Shown: positions 1 to 6,351 of the stretch, piece after piece | How the letters are laid out: each line of letters begins with the position of its first letter | Position numbering within the stretch: position 1 is the stretch's first letter | Origin: Cytophagaceae bacterium | GTDB taxonomy: Bacteria; Bacteroidota; Bacteroidia; Cytophagales; Spirosomataceae | Length of the DNA: 6,813 nucleotides | Direction of reading: 5' to 3' | Assembly: GCA_947461155.1 (NCBI GenBank) | Contig: CANHKE010000069.1 | Coordinates: 1-6,813 of the forward strand | Made by a program: the position numbers and the translations under genes | The notes under the pieces: generated by a model | The model's input: only the letters and a program-made list of their open reading frames with translations | Told to the model about the DNA's origin: nothing | The model's database searches: none

Positions 1-146
1 GTTGTGCCTTCCAAGAATACATTAACAAAAGGTAATGAGCCATTATTTTTCTTATCTAAAATTTTACCTATTATGGAAAATTTTTGCTGTCCACTACTGG
101 AAAAAGCGAGTATGATTAAAACAAATAAGTATAAATTTTTAGCCAT
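1..146 (-). CDS. Exported CarboxypepD_reg-like / TonB-receptor-type protein, N-terminal fragment
   Basis: Reading leftwards from the ATG at 146-144, an open frame of 48 codons runs off the window edge. Residues 1-20 form a signal peptide: MAKN, a hydrophobic stretch (LYLFVLIILAF), then SSSGQQ, with likely cleavage near SSG-Q. From about residue 23 the pattern FSIIGKILDKKNNGSLPFV followed by NVFLEGT is the first strand pair of a carboxypeptidase-regulatory-like beta-sandwich (compare G-x-V-x-D-x-x-x-x-x-PLxxAxVxLxGT). In Bacteroidota this domain begins many TonB-dependent receptors and related outer-membrane proteins, so a surface or outer-membrane role is inferred. The rest of the protein, including any plug or barrel, lies outside the window, so receptor, DUF5686-type or other identity stays open. 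No Shine-Dalgarno is visible. The frame lies in the same direction as the flavoprotein upstream but is separated from it by a terminator, so it is probably its own transcription unit. Confidence 0.72.
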   Translation of the reverse strand, partial: MAKNLYLFVLIILAFSSSGQQKFSIIGKILDKKNNGSLPFVNVFLEGT

Positions 147-419
147 CGTATTAAGAACTTGGATTTCTGAAGTCTGTACTTAAATGAAACTATAAAATAT
201 TTTACTTTCAACCCACATTAACCTGCTCGTATTTATTTCTGATCTACACGACAAACAATTTTGTGGATTTTTTCAATCAACCTTTTACTTAATTCAAAAG
301 AAAACTATTTTGAATTAAAATACCAATTAGACATTTGTCGATTACGGTTTTGACACTTTTAACACCTAATTATTTAATAGGTAAATTAACTTGATAACCG
401 CAGCGGGATCACTTCTAAC
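147..419. other. AT-rich intergenic region without a recognisable gene
   Basis: No credible coding frame is seen between the outer-membrane protein start and the terminator. The region must hold the promoter for the gene starting at 146 on the minus strand. On that strand a TTG is followed 16 bases later by TAGTTTCA, a poor match to TAnnTTTG, so no promoter is called. It also holds a perfect 11-bp inverted repeat (289-318), a short hairpin with ACCTA/TAGGT arms (364-382, one bulged A) and a plus-strand GACATTTG (330-337), which is one base away from TAnnTTTG and 17 bases after a TTTG. Together with the downstream terminator these could mark a small RNA, but nothing matches a known RNA family by eye. 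Confidence 0.5.
289..318. repeat. Perfect 11-bp inverted repeat (stem-loop or binding site)
   Basis: The arms TTAATTCAAAA (289-299) and TTTTGAATTAA (308-318) are exact reverse complements with an 8-base spacer. The arms are almost purely A/T and no T-tract follows, so this is not an intrinsic terminator. It could be a regulator site for the minus-strand gene starting at 146, or a stem in a transcript. Function is unknown. Confidence 0.55.
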
Positions 420-451
420 AAAAAAGCCTCAGATTTTTCTGAGGCTTTTTT
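420..451 (-). terminator. Bidirectional rho-independent terminator
   Basis: A 14-bp perfect stem (420-433 with 438-451) has a TTTT loop. Its GC-rich core is GCCTCAGA/TCTGAGGC, flanked by an A-run on the left and a T-run on the right, so a U-tract is produced in both directions. On the minus strand it begins about 30 bases after the flavoprotein stop codon and should end that transcript. The plus-strand U-tract (seven T) is slightly longer, although no plus-strand gene is evident upstream of it. Confidence 0.9.
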
Positions 452-483
452 TATTTGAATAAGCGGATCTTACCTTGTGACAA

Positions 484-1131
484 TTAAGGAATCATCCATT
501 GATTTTCACCTTGCACATAATCGAAAAATGCGCGTCTATGTCCCGCATGATTCAACCACAACCAATCGATGGATTGAACGTGAATGGATACGATGCCAAA
601 ATTTAGTAGGCCAACTTCACTTGCTTCGATACTAAAATTTTCCTGCTCAATTTGTTCAGTTAATCCACTTGTGGGCAGATCCGTAAAACTAGATGGGCTA
701 CTTGGCGACAAATAACATCTTCGACTGGATAAGGTTGTTTTTTGCCAAGCCTCATTCGTTATTTGATTGCTATGATGTAATTCCGCGGTGCCTTTGATCC
801 GTAATTGAATCCTTTCCGACGCATCATAAAATAGGGCGCTGATGGATGGGTTTACTCGCAATTCTTGCCACTTCATACTTCTAATATCCGTATGAAAATG
901 CAAAGATTTTTCTGCTGGAAATGCATTTCGCAAAACAACCGTGCGCATACTAACTTCTTCCTTCAATTGAGTAGCCACACATGGAGTATGAAACGGACTT
1001 CTACTTTTTTTGGCACCTTGCACCAGCCGATCCCAACAATCCATTTCTAAGTCACTTAAACTGAAATATTTGTCATTGATGTGAACGCATGTCGTATTAT
1101 CCATATTTTTTAATCTGTATTTATTACTCAT
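484..1131 (-). CDS. Pyridoxamine 5'-phosphate oxidase-like FMN-binding protein
   Basis: This 215-residue protein has the PNPOx-like split-barrel pattern. Seen in order are PFHTPCVAT (46-53, first strand), MRTVVLR (62-68), LHFHTDIRSMK (77-87; T81, D82, R84, S85 and K87 fit the FMN-phosphate-binding segment), ERIQLRIKG (106-114), a W...SRR.Y segment (129-140) with a proline/serine-rich loop, and a C-terminal IDWLWLNHAGHRR (188-200) ending in QWMIP. Such proteins bind FMN as cytosolic dimers. True PdxH makes pyridoxal 5'-phosphate, but this one lacks the canonical RLHDR-type substrate motif and looks more like the general Pyridox_oxase-type families, so the substrate is unknown. No signal peptide is seen. 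The start is uncertain: Met10 (ATG at 1104-1102) has a more A-rich upstream sequence than Met1, and neither has a Shine-Dalgarno. It lies 56 bases downstream of the acylase stop on the same strand, with no terminator between, so co-transcription is likely. Confidence 0.85.
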   Translation of the reverse strand: MSNKYRLKNMDNTTCVHINDKYFSLSDLEMDCWDRLVQGAKKSRSPFHTPCVATQLKEEVSMRTVVLRNAFPAEKSLHFHTDIRSMKWQELRVNPSISALFYDASERIQLRIKGTAELHHSNQITNEAWQKTTLSSRRCYLSPSSPSSFTDLPTSGLTEQIEQENFSIEASEVGLLNFGIVSIHVQSIDWLWLNHAGHRRAFFDYVQGENQWMIP

Positions 1132-1187
1132 GTGGTATATGAATAATGGATGAATTCACTCGTTTTTTTTCGGAAGCTATTATAATT

Positions 1188-3260
1188 CTATTCCGGATGA
1201 TAAACTCTTTCGGCCGCTTTCAGCACCTCCTCTTTATCCAAGGTCATTCGTTTCGTTTGCTGGGCTTGATACATCGCCCGCTGATCCGCAAAATGTTTGG
1301 ATTCCGGATGCGAACTCGCCCCGAAGGTATTCACCGTCTCAATTAACGGCAAACCGCCATCTTTTGGGAATTTTACAAAGCCAATATAGGCATCGCCGCT
1401 ATTCATCTTGCGTTTCGTTTCGCCGAAGGGTTCTGACATCACCGCAGCCAATACATCCGGCATGCCCGCTTGTGGCCAATCCTCTGTACCGCGCACAAGC
1501 CGCTGATATTCACCCAAGGTTACATCCAAACGTCCATAATGTTTCAATAGGAAATCATGGACCAATTGTACGACGGCCACGGCTTCCGTTTCGTTTAAGG
1601 GTTCTTTAGACCCATTCGTGCGAATCTTTGACGCGTGATAATAGGCGATGTTATAATACAATGCCCCAATGCTCTCAATGTTTGTCACATGATTCCATTG
1701 ATTTAAGCCATCAATTATCGTGGCTAATGCAGGATATTTTGCGGCATTTAGGCTGAAAATCGCGGAGGCGTCATAGCCGTAGGGATATAAGATTTTGGCG
1801 GGTAATTGGCGGTCGAATTTGATGCGTTTTAAATCGGACCAACTAATCTTATCGAATCCATCGATAAGATCTTTGGCTCGGCGACTGCGGTTATTGTGAT
1901 AGGTTTCGTAACCATCGTTTTTATCGAATTTGGCAGGATTTAGGTTTTCGGATTCTGCCGTCGCCATAAACGGCGAATGGTTTGTATTAAATAAATACCC
2001 ACTCGCTGGATTCAAATGCTGGGGTAATTCATCCAATGGTTTGAATTGTTGCCATAGGGTCTGCCGCGTATTTCCGGGTAACGTAGAAGCCCAATTGTAT
2101 TTGGGATCTTTATTGCGATACGGCATTTTGCCATTCGAAATGTAGAAGATGTTATCGGCTTTATCCGCATACATGATGTTGAACATCGGTAAATGATTCT
2201 GATTCAATGCCGCTTGAAACTCCGAAAAATTCGTTGATCGATTCATCGCATACCATTGTTGTAAAGCACCCGCATCCATCAGCGCAGGTAGTCGGATCGA
2301 GAAATACTCACCTTTCGGTGTTTTGACCGTTGGCCCATAAATTGATCGATACGCCATTTTACTCACCGGAAACGGAATGCCTTTGATGTTTAATTTGACT
2401 TTTCTTTTTTCCAACGTCAGCCATTCCCCATCCACTTGATATTGCCCCGGATGGTCCTTGTCTGTCTGCAACTGATACACATCGATTTTATCTTGGAAGT
2501 TGACCGTATGCGCCCAGGCCAAATTAGGCGTTACGCCATGAAAGATCAACGGGCCACCGGGGAACAATCCACCCAAAATATTCCAACCCTCCTCGCTTTG
2601 TACATGTGCCTCATAGAACGCGGTAGCGCCTTCGATAGGTTGGTGCGCATTAATCACTAACATCGTCTCCCCTGAAGCTGATTTAGTGCTTTTAATCGCA
2701 AAGGCATTACTCCCCTCGCCTGTAAATCCAGGCAAGTGCGGTATTGAACCATCCAGAATCTTCGGTAAGGTTTTATCGACGCCACAAAATATCGCAACGG
2801 AAAACATGGTTGTCGCGATGTAATCTTCCAGCGCGATCGGAAAAACATGTTTGTTGAGTACTTCTGAGGGATGCGCTTTGGCATATGCCTCAAGTCCAAA
2901 CAAATATCCTTGAACAAGTTGGATGAAGGCGGGATCCATCGCTTTGATTTGTTGGTCCACCACCTGCCGCGTATTCAATAGCCCAAACACATAATCCACA
3001 GGCGCCCCTTTCTTTCCCAAATAGGTACTCAACTTCCCTTTACCTGTCAAAATGAGTGTTTGAATGGTTTTAAAGTCATCTTCCGAATGCGCCCAAGCTA
3101 AGCCATAGGCAACTTCCGGATCAGTAGGTGCAAAAATATGTGGAACTCCGTAGGAATCCCGGGCGATAGTGATTTGATTCGTCCGGATGGTAGGTAATGC
3201 TCCTTGGGCCGTCGAAAATAAGCCCAATAGGCAAATGATTACGTAAAATGGTTTTTTCAT
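1188..3260 (-). CDS. Penicillin acylase family protein (AHL-acylase-like secreted Ntn hydrolase)
   Basis: This 690-residue exported precursor starts with a signal peptide (MKKPFYVIICLLGLFSTAQG, 1-20). The alpha-chain motif ARDSYGVPHI (33-42) and YGLAWAHSEDDF (52-63) are typical of the family. Autocatalytic cleavage is expected at Gly183-Ser184 in GEGSNAFAI, making Ser184 the N-terminal nucleophile of the beta chain. Counting it as B1, His206 (NAHQP) falls exactly on B23 and Val253 (AHTVNFQDKIDVY) on B70. Asn427 in NTNHSP is the likely oxyanion Asn. His-B23 and Val-B70 are the pattern of AHL, aculeacin and cephalosporin acylases, whereas penicillin G acylase has Gln-B23 and Ala-B69. The family hydrolyses amide bonds in N-acyl compounds in the periplasm; quorum-signal degradation or use of acylated amines is inference. 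Length is near the family norm and the gene looks intact. Its ATG overlaps the TGA of the upstream DUF4197 gene (ATGA at 3260-3257), implying translational coupling. Confidence 0.93.
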   Translation of the reverse strand: MKKPFYVIICLLGLFSTAQGALPTIRTNQITIARDSYGVPHIFAPTDPEVAYGLAWAHSEDDFKTIQTLILTGKGKLSTYLGKKGAPVDYVFGLLNTRQVVDQQIKAMDPAFIQLVQGYLFGLEAYAKAHPSEVLNKHVFPIALEDYIATTMFSVAIFCGVDKTLPKILDGSIPHLPGFTGEGSNAFAIKSTKSASGETMLVINAHQPIEGATAFYEAHVQSEEGWNILGGLFPGGPLIFHGVTPNLAWAHTVNFQDKIDVYQLQTDKDHPGQYQVDGEWLTLEKRKVKLNIKGIPFPVSKMAYRSIYGPTVKTPKGEYFSIRLPALMDAGALQQWYAMNRSTNFSEFQAALNQNHLPMFNIMYADKADNIFYISNGKMPYRNKDPKYNWASTLPGNTRQTLWQQFKPLDELPQHLNPASGYLFNTNHSPFMATAESENLNPAKFDKNDGYETYHNNRSRRAKDLIDGFDKISWSDLKRIKFDRQLPAKILYPYGYDASAIFSLNAAKYPALATIIDGLNQWNHVTNIESIGALYYNIAYYHASKIRTNGSKEPLNETEAVAVVQLVHDFLLKHYGRLDVTLGEYQRLVRGTEDWPQAGMPDVLAAVMSEPFGETKRKMNSGDAYIGFVKFPKDGGLPLIETVNTFGASSHPESKHFADQRAMYQAQQTKRMTLDKEEVLKAAERVYHPE

Positions 3261-3973
3261 GGTTTGTCAAAAAGGTTTTTAAGTAACGCAGATGTTCTGG
3301 CTACGGGATTCGTGCGTATTTCTTTTTCATGCAGGGCGATTTCGTCAAAGATTCCTTGCAACGCTTTTTCCGTGACATAGTCCGCCAAATTTGGATTGAT
3401 TTTTTTATTACTGAATGGTATTGCCTGATAAGCCTTCAGGATTTGTTCCCAATATTGCGTTGCTTTCACTTTCTCTAAAGAAGCCTGAATACTAGGTCGG
3501 AAGATTTGTTTGAGATTTTCTTTTGTCTTTGCGCTCAAATATGTTGTTGCCGCATATTCATTTCCTTTCAAAATTTGAAGGCCATCCGTCACGGTCATGT
3601 TTAAAATTGCTTGTTTGAAAATGGGTGCAGCAGTCAGGCATGCGTCTTCTGCGGCGCGATTCAAGCTAAGGATGAATTCATCGGCGAGTTGGTGCAACCC
3701 GATTCCCCGCAACGTACTTTCCAATTTTTGCGCCTCGGGTGGCATCGCGATTTTACGTGCCGCATTTTTGAAAAAACCATCTGGTTTTGCTAATGAACTG
3801 CAGGCTTTATCGGCTCCTAGCTTTAACGCTTCCTTAAGTCCTTCATTAATCTCCTCAGGGCCAAATTTAGGTTGCATCGTGATTTCGGTGACCTTCTTGA
3901 GTATTCCGTTTAATTGCTGTGCTTTCAGCTGCAGGGAAAGGAATAAGATGCAAACGATTCGTAGATAGGTCAT
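3257..3973 (-). CDS. DUF4197 domain-containing exported protein
   Basis: This 238-residue protein has a signal peptide (MTYLRIVCILFLSLQLKA-QQ, 1-18). Cleavage is likely type I: there is no lipobox cysteine, although many relatives are lipoproteins. The mature part follows the DUF4197 pattern closely: EINEGLKEALKLGADKACSSL, the hallmark KPDGFFKNAARKIAMP (63-78), RGIGLHQLADEFILSLNRAAEDA, APIFKQAILNMTVTDGLQILKG (116-137), ATTYLSAKTKENL, FRPSIQASLEKV, YWEQILKAYQAIPF, NPNLADYVTEKALQGIF, and a C-terminal EKEIRTNPVARTSALLKNLF. The domain is mostly helical, of unknown function, and expected in the periplasm. It is the first gene of the minus-strand group, and its stop codon overlaps the acylase start by four bases. 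Transcription should start in the 67-base divergent region; a TAATTTTA (TAnnTTTG-like) lies only a few bases before its ATG and is too close to be called with confidence. Confidence 0.92.
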   Translation of the reverse strand: MTYLRIVCILFLSLQLKAQQLNGILKKVTEITMQPKFGPEEINEGLKEALKLGADKACSSLAKPDGFFKNAARKIAMPPEAQKLESTLRGIGLHQLADEFILSLNRAAEDACLTAAPIFKQAILNMTVTDGLQILKGNEYAATTYLSAKTKENLKQIFRPSIQASLEKVKATQYWEQILKAYQAIPFSNKKINPNLADYVTEKALQGIFDEIALHEKEIRTNPVARTSALLKNLFDKP

Positions 3974-4007
3974 ATCACTAAAATTAAGTCTTTTTTATTT
4001 TTATCAC

Positions 4008-4015
4008 TATATTTA
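4008..4015 (+). promoter_or_regulatory. Candidate -7 element for the M28 peptidase-ThuA unit
   Basis: TATATTTA matches the Bacteroidota -7 consensus TAnnTTTG except for the last base. It would give a start near 4019-4022 and a leader of about 20 bases before the ATG at 4041. No TTG lies at the expected -33 distance, so this is a half-supported site. The whole 3974-4040 stretch is the divergent promoter region for both gene groups. Confidence 0.4.
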
Positions 4016-4040
4016 ACCTTCAACAAATCGATAAGCCTCT

Positions 4041-5414
4041 ATGAAATTAACCATTACTTTATTCCTCGCTCTTTTTGTTCCGTTTATATCGTTTGCGCAG
4101 GCTGATAGTCTATTTATCAAAAAGATGTCGGATGACATCATGCGTAACGGAAAAGCGTATGACTTGTTATATGAATTAACGAAAAAGATTGGGGGTCGTT
4201 TGGCGGGATCGCCTCAAGGCCAACAGGCTGCTGAATGGGGAAAGCGAAATCTGGAAGCGCTTGGACCGGATCGGGTATTTTTCCAAACACATAAAATGAT
4301 GAATTGGAAGCGTGGAGGCGCTGATTTTGCTTCTATTGTTGGGGTTAATGGCGAAACGCGTATTCAGCCTTTAGCAGCGTTAGCATTAGGAAATTCGATG
4401 GGATCAAATGGCATGATTGAGGCGGAGGTGTTGGCGGTGGCTAATTTTGATGAGTTGGAAAAGCGCAAGGATGAAGTAAAAGGAAAGATTGTTTATTTCC
4501 ATAGTGTGTTTGACCCAACGAAGATTCAGACATTTCGGGCCTACGGTGAAAGTGGCATATATCGCCGGTCTGGCGCATCGCGTGCCGCCAAATATGGTGC
4601 GGTGGGTATTATGATTCACTCGTTGAGTACGGCGCCAGACAATGCGCCACATACGGGTTCGATGGTCTACGATCCAGCCTATCCGAAAATTCCTGCGCTG
4701 GCCCTGGGGCCGGATGATGCCAAAATGCTGTATGCATTGGCTTACAAAGGAAAGGTTCAAATGCAGATGCAGACGTATGGCTATTTCTTAGCTGAATTTG
4801 ATGATCGTAATGTGGTCGCTGAAATTAAAGGTTCGGAGTTTCCGAATGAATATATCACCTTGGGAGGCCATTTGGACAGTTGGGACGTCAACGAAGGCGC
4901 CCATGACGATGGAGCGGGTGTCGTTCATACAATGGAGGTTTTACGTGTTTTGAAGGCAATGAATTATAAGCCAAAGCGTACGATTCGTTTTGTCTTGTTT
5001 GCGAATGAGGAGAATGGTGTGCGTGGAGGCAATGAATATGCGAATCAGGCAAAGTTGAATAATGAAAATCACATATTTGCATTGGAGAGTGATGAGGGTG
5101 GTTTTACGCCTCGGTCGATTGGTATTACGGCTCCCAAAGCAGCATTTCAGAAATTCCAGGCGTGGTCTACCCTGCTGAAACCGTATGGCACAGAGGTGAC
5201 CTATGGCGGAAGCGGGACGGATATTGGGCCGTTAGCGCGTGTGAATCCTGCGACAATCATCGCGGGTTTGGTACCGGATAGTCAGCGCTATTTTGACTTG
5301 CATCATGCGAAAACGGATGTGTTTGAAAATGTGAATAAGCGCGAATTGTTGTTGGGTGCCGTCAATATTGCGGCCATTATTTATTTAATTGATCAGTACG
5401 GTGTTAATCCTTAA
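4041..5414 (+). CDS. Secreted M28 family metallopeptidase with PA domain (M28B/carboxypeptidase Q-like)
   Basis: This 457-residue protein has a signal peptide (MKLTITLFLALFVPFISFAQ, 1-20). After an N-terminal segment with GGRLAGSPQGQQAAEW (51-66), residues of roughly 120-250 form a protease-associated insert (GMIEAEVLAV, VKGKIVYFHSVFD, AAKYGAVGIMIH). The catalytic half follows with all co-catalytic zinc residues visible: His277 and Asp279 (GGHLDSWD), bridging Asp289 (AHDDGAGV), base Glu323 and ligand Glu324 (ANEENG), Asp351 (ESDEGG) and His422 (DLHHAKTD). The order matches aminopeptidases and carboxypeptidases of the M28B group, such as plasma glutamate carboxypeptidase, which trim peptides or dipeptides. 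Location is periplasmic or extracellular. No C-terminal secretion domain is present, so it probably stays periplasmic or envelope-associated. The stop codon is 4 bases before the ThuA gene, indicating an operon. The gene looks complete; exact substrate cannot be told from sequence. Confidence 0.94.
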   Translation: MKLTITLFLALFVPFISFAQADSLFIKKMSDDIMRNGKAYDLLYELTKKIGGRLAGSPQGQQAAEWGKRNLEALGPDRVFFQTHKMMNWKRGGADFASIVGVNGETRIQPLAALALGNSMGSNGMIEAEVLAVANFDELEKRKDEVKGKIVYFHSVFDPTKIQTFRAYGESGIYRRSGASRAAKYGAVGIMIHSLSTAPDNAPHTGSMVYDPAYPKIPALALGPDDAKMLYALAYKGKVQMQMQTYGYFLAEFDDRNVVAEIKGSEFPNEYITLGGHLDSWDVNEGAHDDGAGVVHTMEVLRVLKAMNYKPKRTIRFVLFANEENGVRGGNEYANQAKLNNENHIFALESDEGGFTPRSIGITAPKAAFQKFQAWSTLLKPYGTEVTYGGSGTDIGPLARVNPATIIAGLVPDSQRYFDLHHAKTDVFENVNKRELLLGAVNIAAIIYLIDQYGVNP

Positions 5415-5418
5415 TCGA

Positions 5419-6240
5419 ATGAAGAAGTTTATATTATTTTTTGCGGTTAGTTTTTTTGTGGCTTTTTCAGGGCATTCGGCGCCTAAAAAGAACCAGCGAA
5501 TCTTGGTGTATACCAAAAATGGACCGGGTTATGTGCATGATAATATAGCTGCTGCGGTGGCTTGTTTTCAAGGTTTAGGCAAGGCGCATCAAATTCAGGT
5601 GGATGTTTCGGATGATCCGGCGGTGTTTACGGAGGCGAATTTGGCGCAATATCAGGCTTTGGTATTTACGAGTACGAATAATGATGTCTTTGCCTCGGAT
5701 GCGCAGCGTTTGGCGTTTCGGCATTATGTGGAGGCTGGTGGAGGCTTTGTGGGCGTGCATTCGGTGACGGGAACGGAGCGTAATTGGTCTTGGTTTAAGA
5801 TGCTGGTGGGCGAAACGTTTTCGTGGCATGCGAAATTTCAGCCCTTTCGGATATTGAATTTGGATGCGGCGCACCCGTCGATGCAAGGCGTTCCAATGCG
5901 CTGGGAAAAGGAAGACGAGTGTTATTTTGGGAAGGAATTATATCCAGGCATTCAGGTGTTGATGATGCATGATTTGAGCAGTTTGGATGGGAAGCAGGTG
6001 GATTTGGTGAACCAACATTCCGGCTCATTTAAAGGCTATTTTCCTGCGGTTTGGACGCAAAAATTTCAGGGTGGACATGTGTGGGTGACCACGCTGGGGC
6101 ATGATAAGGCCAATTATCAGGAACCTGTTTATATCAATCACGTGTGGCAGGGTTTGAAATTCGTACTCGATTCTGTGAAAAATATCGATTATTCGAAGGC
6201 GAAATCTATAAGCTTTGATGAGGGTATATTTGTTCAATAA
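5419..6240 (+). CDS. Exported ThuA domain-containing protein
   Basis: The start is taken at ATG 5419 rather than the in-frame upstream ATG at 5389, because it gives a clean signal peptide (MKKFILFFAVSFFVAFSGHSA) and sits 4 bases after the M28 stop; the upstream ATG would add ten residues and overlap that gene. The 273-residue product shows the ThuA fold (class I glutamine-amidotransferase-like): RILVYTKNGPGYVHDNI (27-43), YQALVFTSTNN (78-88), GGGFVGVHSVTG (107-118), MLVGETFSWHAKF (128-140), AHPSMQGVP (151-159), EKEDECYF (163-170), PAVWTQKFQGGHVWVTTLGHD (209-229). At the place of the amidotransferase nucleophile it has GVHS (His114), as usual in ThuA proteins, so no glutaminase activity is expected. 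The family is named for trehalose utilisation and often accompanies sugar-processing enzymes; here no sugar gene is adjacent, so its substrate is unknown. The mature protein is likely periplasmic and co-expressed with the peptidase. Confidence 0.9.
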   Translation: MKKFILFFAVSFFVAFSGHSAPKKNQRILVYTKNGPGYVHDNIAAAVACFQGLGKAHQIQVDVSDDPAVFTEANLAQYQALVFTSTNNDVFASDAQRLAFRHYVEAGGGFVGVHSVTGTERNWSWFKMLVGETFSWHAKFQPFRILNLDAAHPSMQGVPMRWEKEDECYFGKELYPGIQVLMMHDLSSLDGKQVDLVNQHSGSFKGYFPAVWTQKFQGGHVWVTTLGHDKANYQEPVYINHVWQGLKFVLDSVKNIDYSKAKSISFDEGIFVQ

Positions 6241-6267
6241 ACTGATAAAGATTTAGATTATCAGTTT
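6239..6267 (+). terminator. Probable weak terminator after the ThuA gene
   Basis: A 10-bp perfect stem (AAACTGATAA at 6239-6248 with TTATCAGTTT at 6258-6267) and 9-base loop begin within the ThuA stop codon. The stem is AT-rich and only TTTT (6265-6268) follows directly, with a T7 run later at 6282-6288. It may end the M28-ThuA transcript, though less efficiently than the terminator at 420-451. Confidence 0.5.
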
Positions 6268-6285
6268 TAGTTAATCATTCATTTT

Positions 6286-6319
6286 TTTGTCTATTATCTT
6301 CATTCAAGATTTAAATTAG
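6286..6319 (+). promoter_or_regulatory. Alternative weaker promoter candidate for higBA
   Basis: TTTG (6286-6289) is followed after 22 bases by TAAATTAG (6312-6319), which matches TAnnTTTG at five of six fixed positions. Spacing is slightly long. It would start transcription near 6325 inside the inverted repeat and give a leader of about 27 bases, the more conventional arrangement compared with the leaderless one implied by the stronger match downstream. Confidence 0.3.
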
Positions 6320-6336
6320 TTTGCTTTTTGCAAACT
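6318..6336. repeat. Inverted repeat upstream of higB, probable HigA operator
   Basis: AGTTTGC (6318-6324) and GCAAACT (6330-6336) are perfect reverse complements separated by TTTTT. The repeat is centred about 25 bases before the higB start and contains the TTTG of the best promoter match. Antitoxins of the HigA type carry a helix-turn-helix and repress their own operon by binding palindromes in this position; this role is inferred from position and symmetry. As RNA it could also fold as a 7-bp hairpin, but the following bases are not a T-tract, so it is not a terminator. Confidence 0.55.
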
Positions 6337-6350
6337 TAAATGTAATTTTG
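6320..6350 (+). promoter_or_regulatory. Exact Bacteroidota-type promoter match for higBA
   Basis: TTTG (6320-6323), a 19-base spacer, then TAATTTTG (6343-6350) fits the -33 TTTG / -7 TAnnTTTG consensus at every fixed base and in spacing. The -7 box ends one base before the higB ATG (6352), so transcription would begin at or a few bases after the start codon, giving a leaderless message at best. The -33 box lies inside the inverted repeat 6318-6336, so a bound repressor would block it. Confidence 0.5.
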
Positions 6351-6351
6351 A

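Noticed and set aside
380..483. Possible tRNA or housekeeping RNA around the terminator
   Set aside because: No cloverleaf arms, no T-loop GTTCRA motif and no CCA-like end were found; only the terminator hairpin is convincing.
1171..1195. CGGAA/TTCCG inverted repeat after the acylase stop as a terminator
   Set aside because: The stem is only 5 bp with a 15-base loop, and on the transcribed (minus) strand it is followed by an A-run, not a T-run.
3597..3968. Plus-strand open frame of 123 codons opposite the DUF4197 gene
   Set aside because: It is antisense to a clearly conserved protein, and its translation shows no family pattern, only the composition expected of a mirrored coding strand.
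3978..3986. TAATTTTA on the minus strand as the -7 box of the DUF4197 gene
   Set aside because: It lies so close to the ATG that transcription would start at or inside the coding region, and no TTG is present at the -33 distance.
4404..4760. Minus-strand open frame of 118 codons inside the M28 gene
   Set aside because: It overlaps the PA-domain coding region entirely, and its product has a shadow-like composition with no recognisable domain.
5389..5418. Upstream in-frame ATG extending the ThuA protein by ten residues
   Set aside because: It would overlap the M28 gene and put MISTVLILNR before an otherwise canonical signal peptide; the ATG at 5419 explains the spacing and the signal sequence better.
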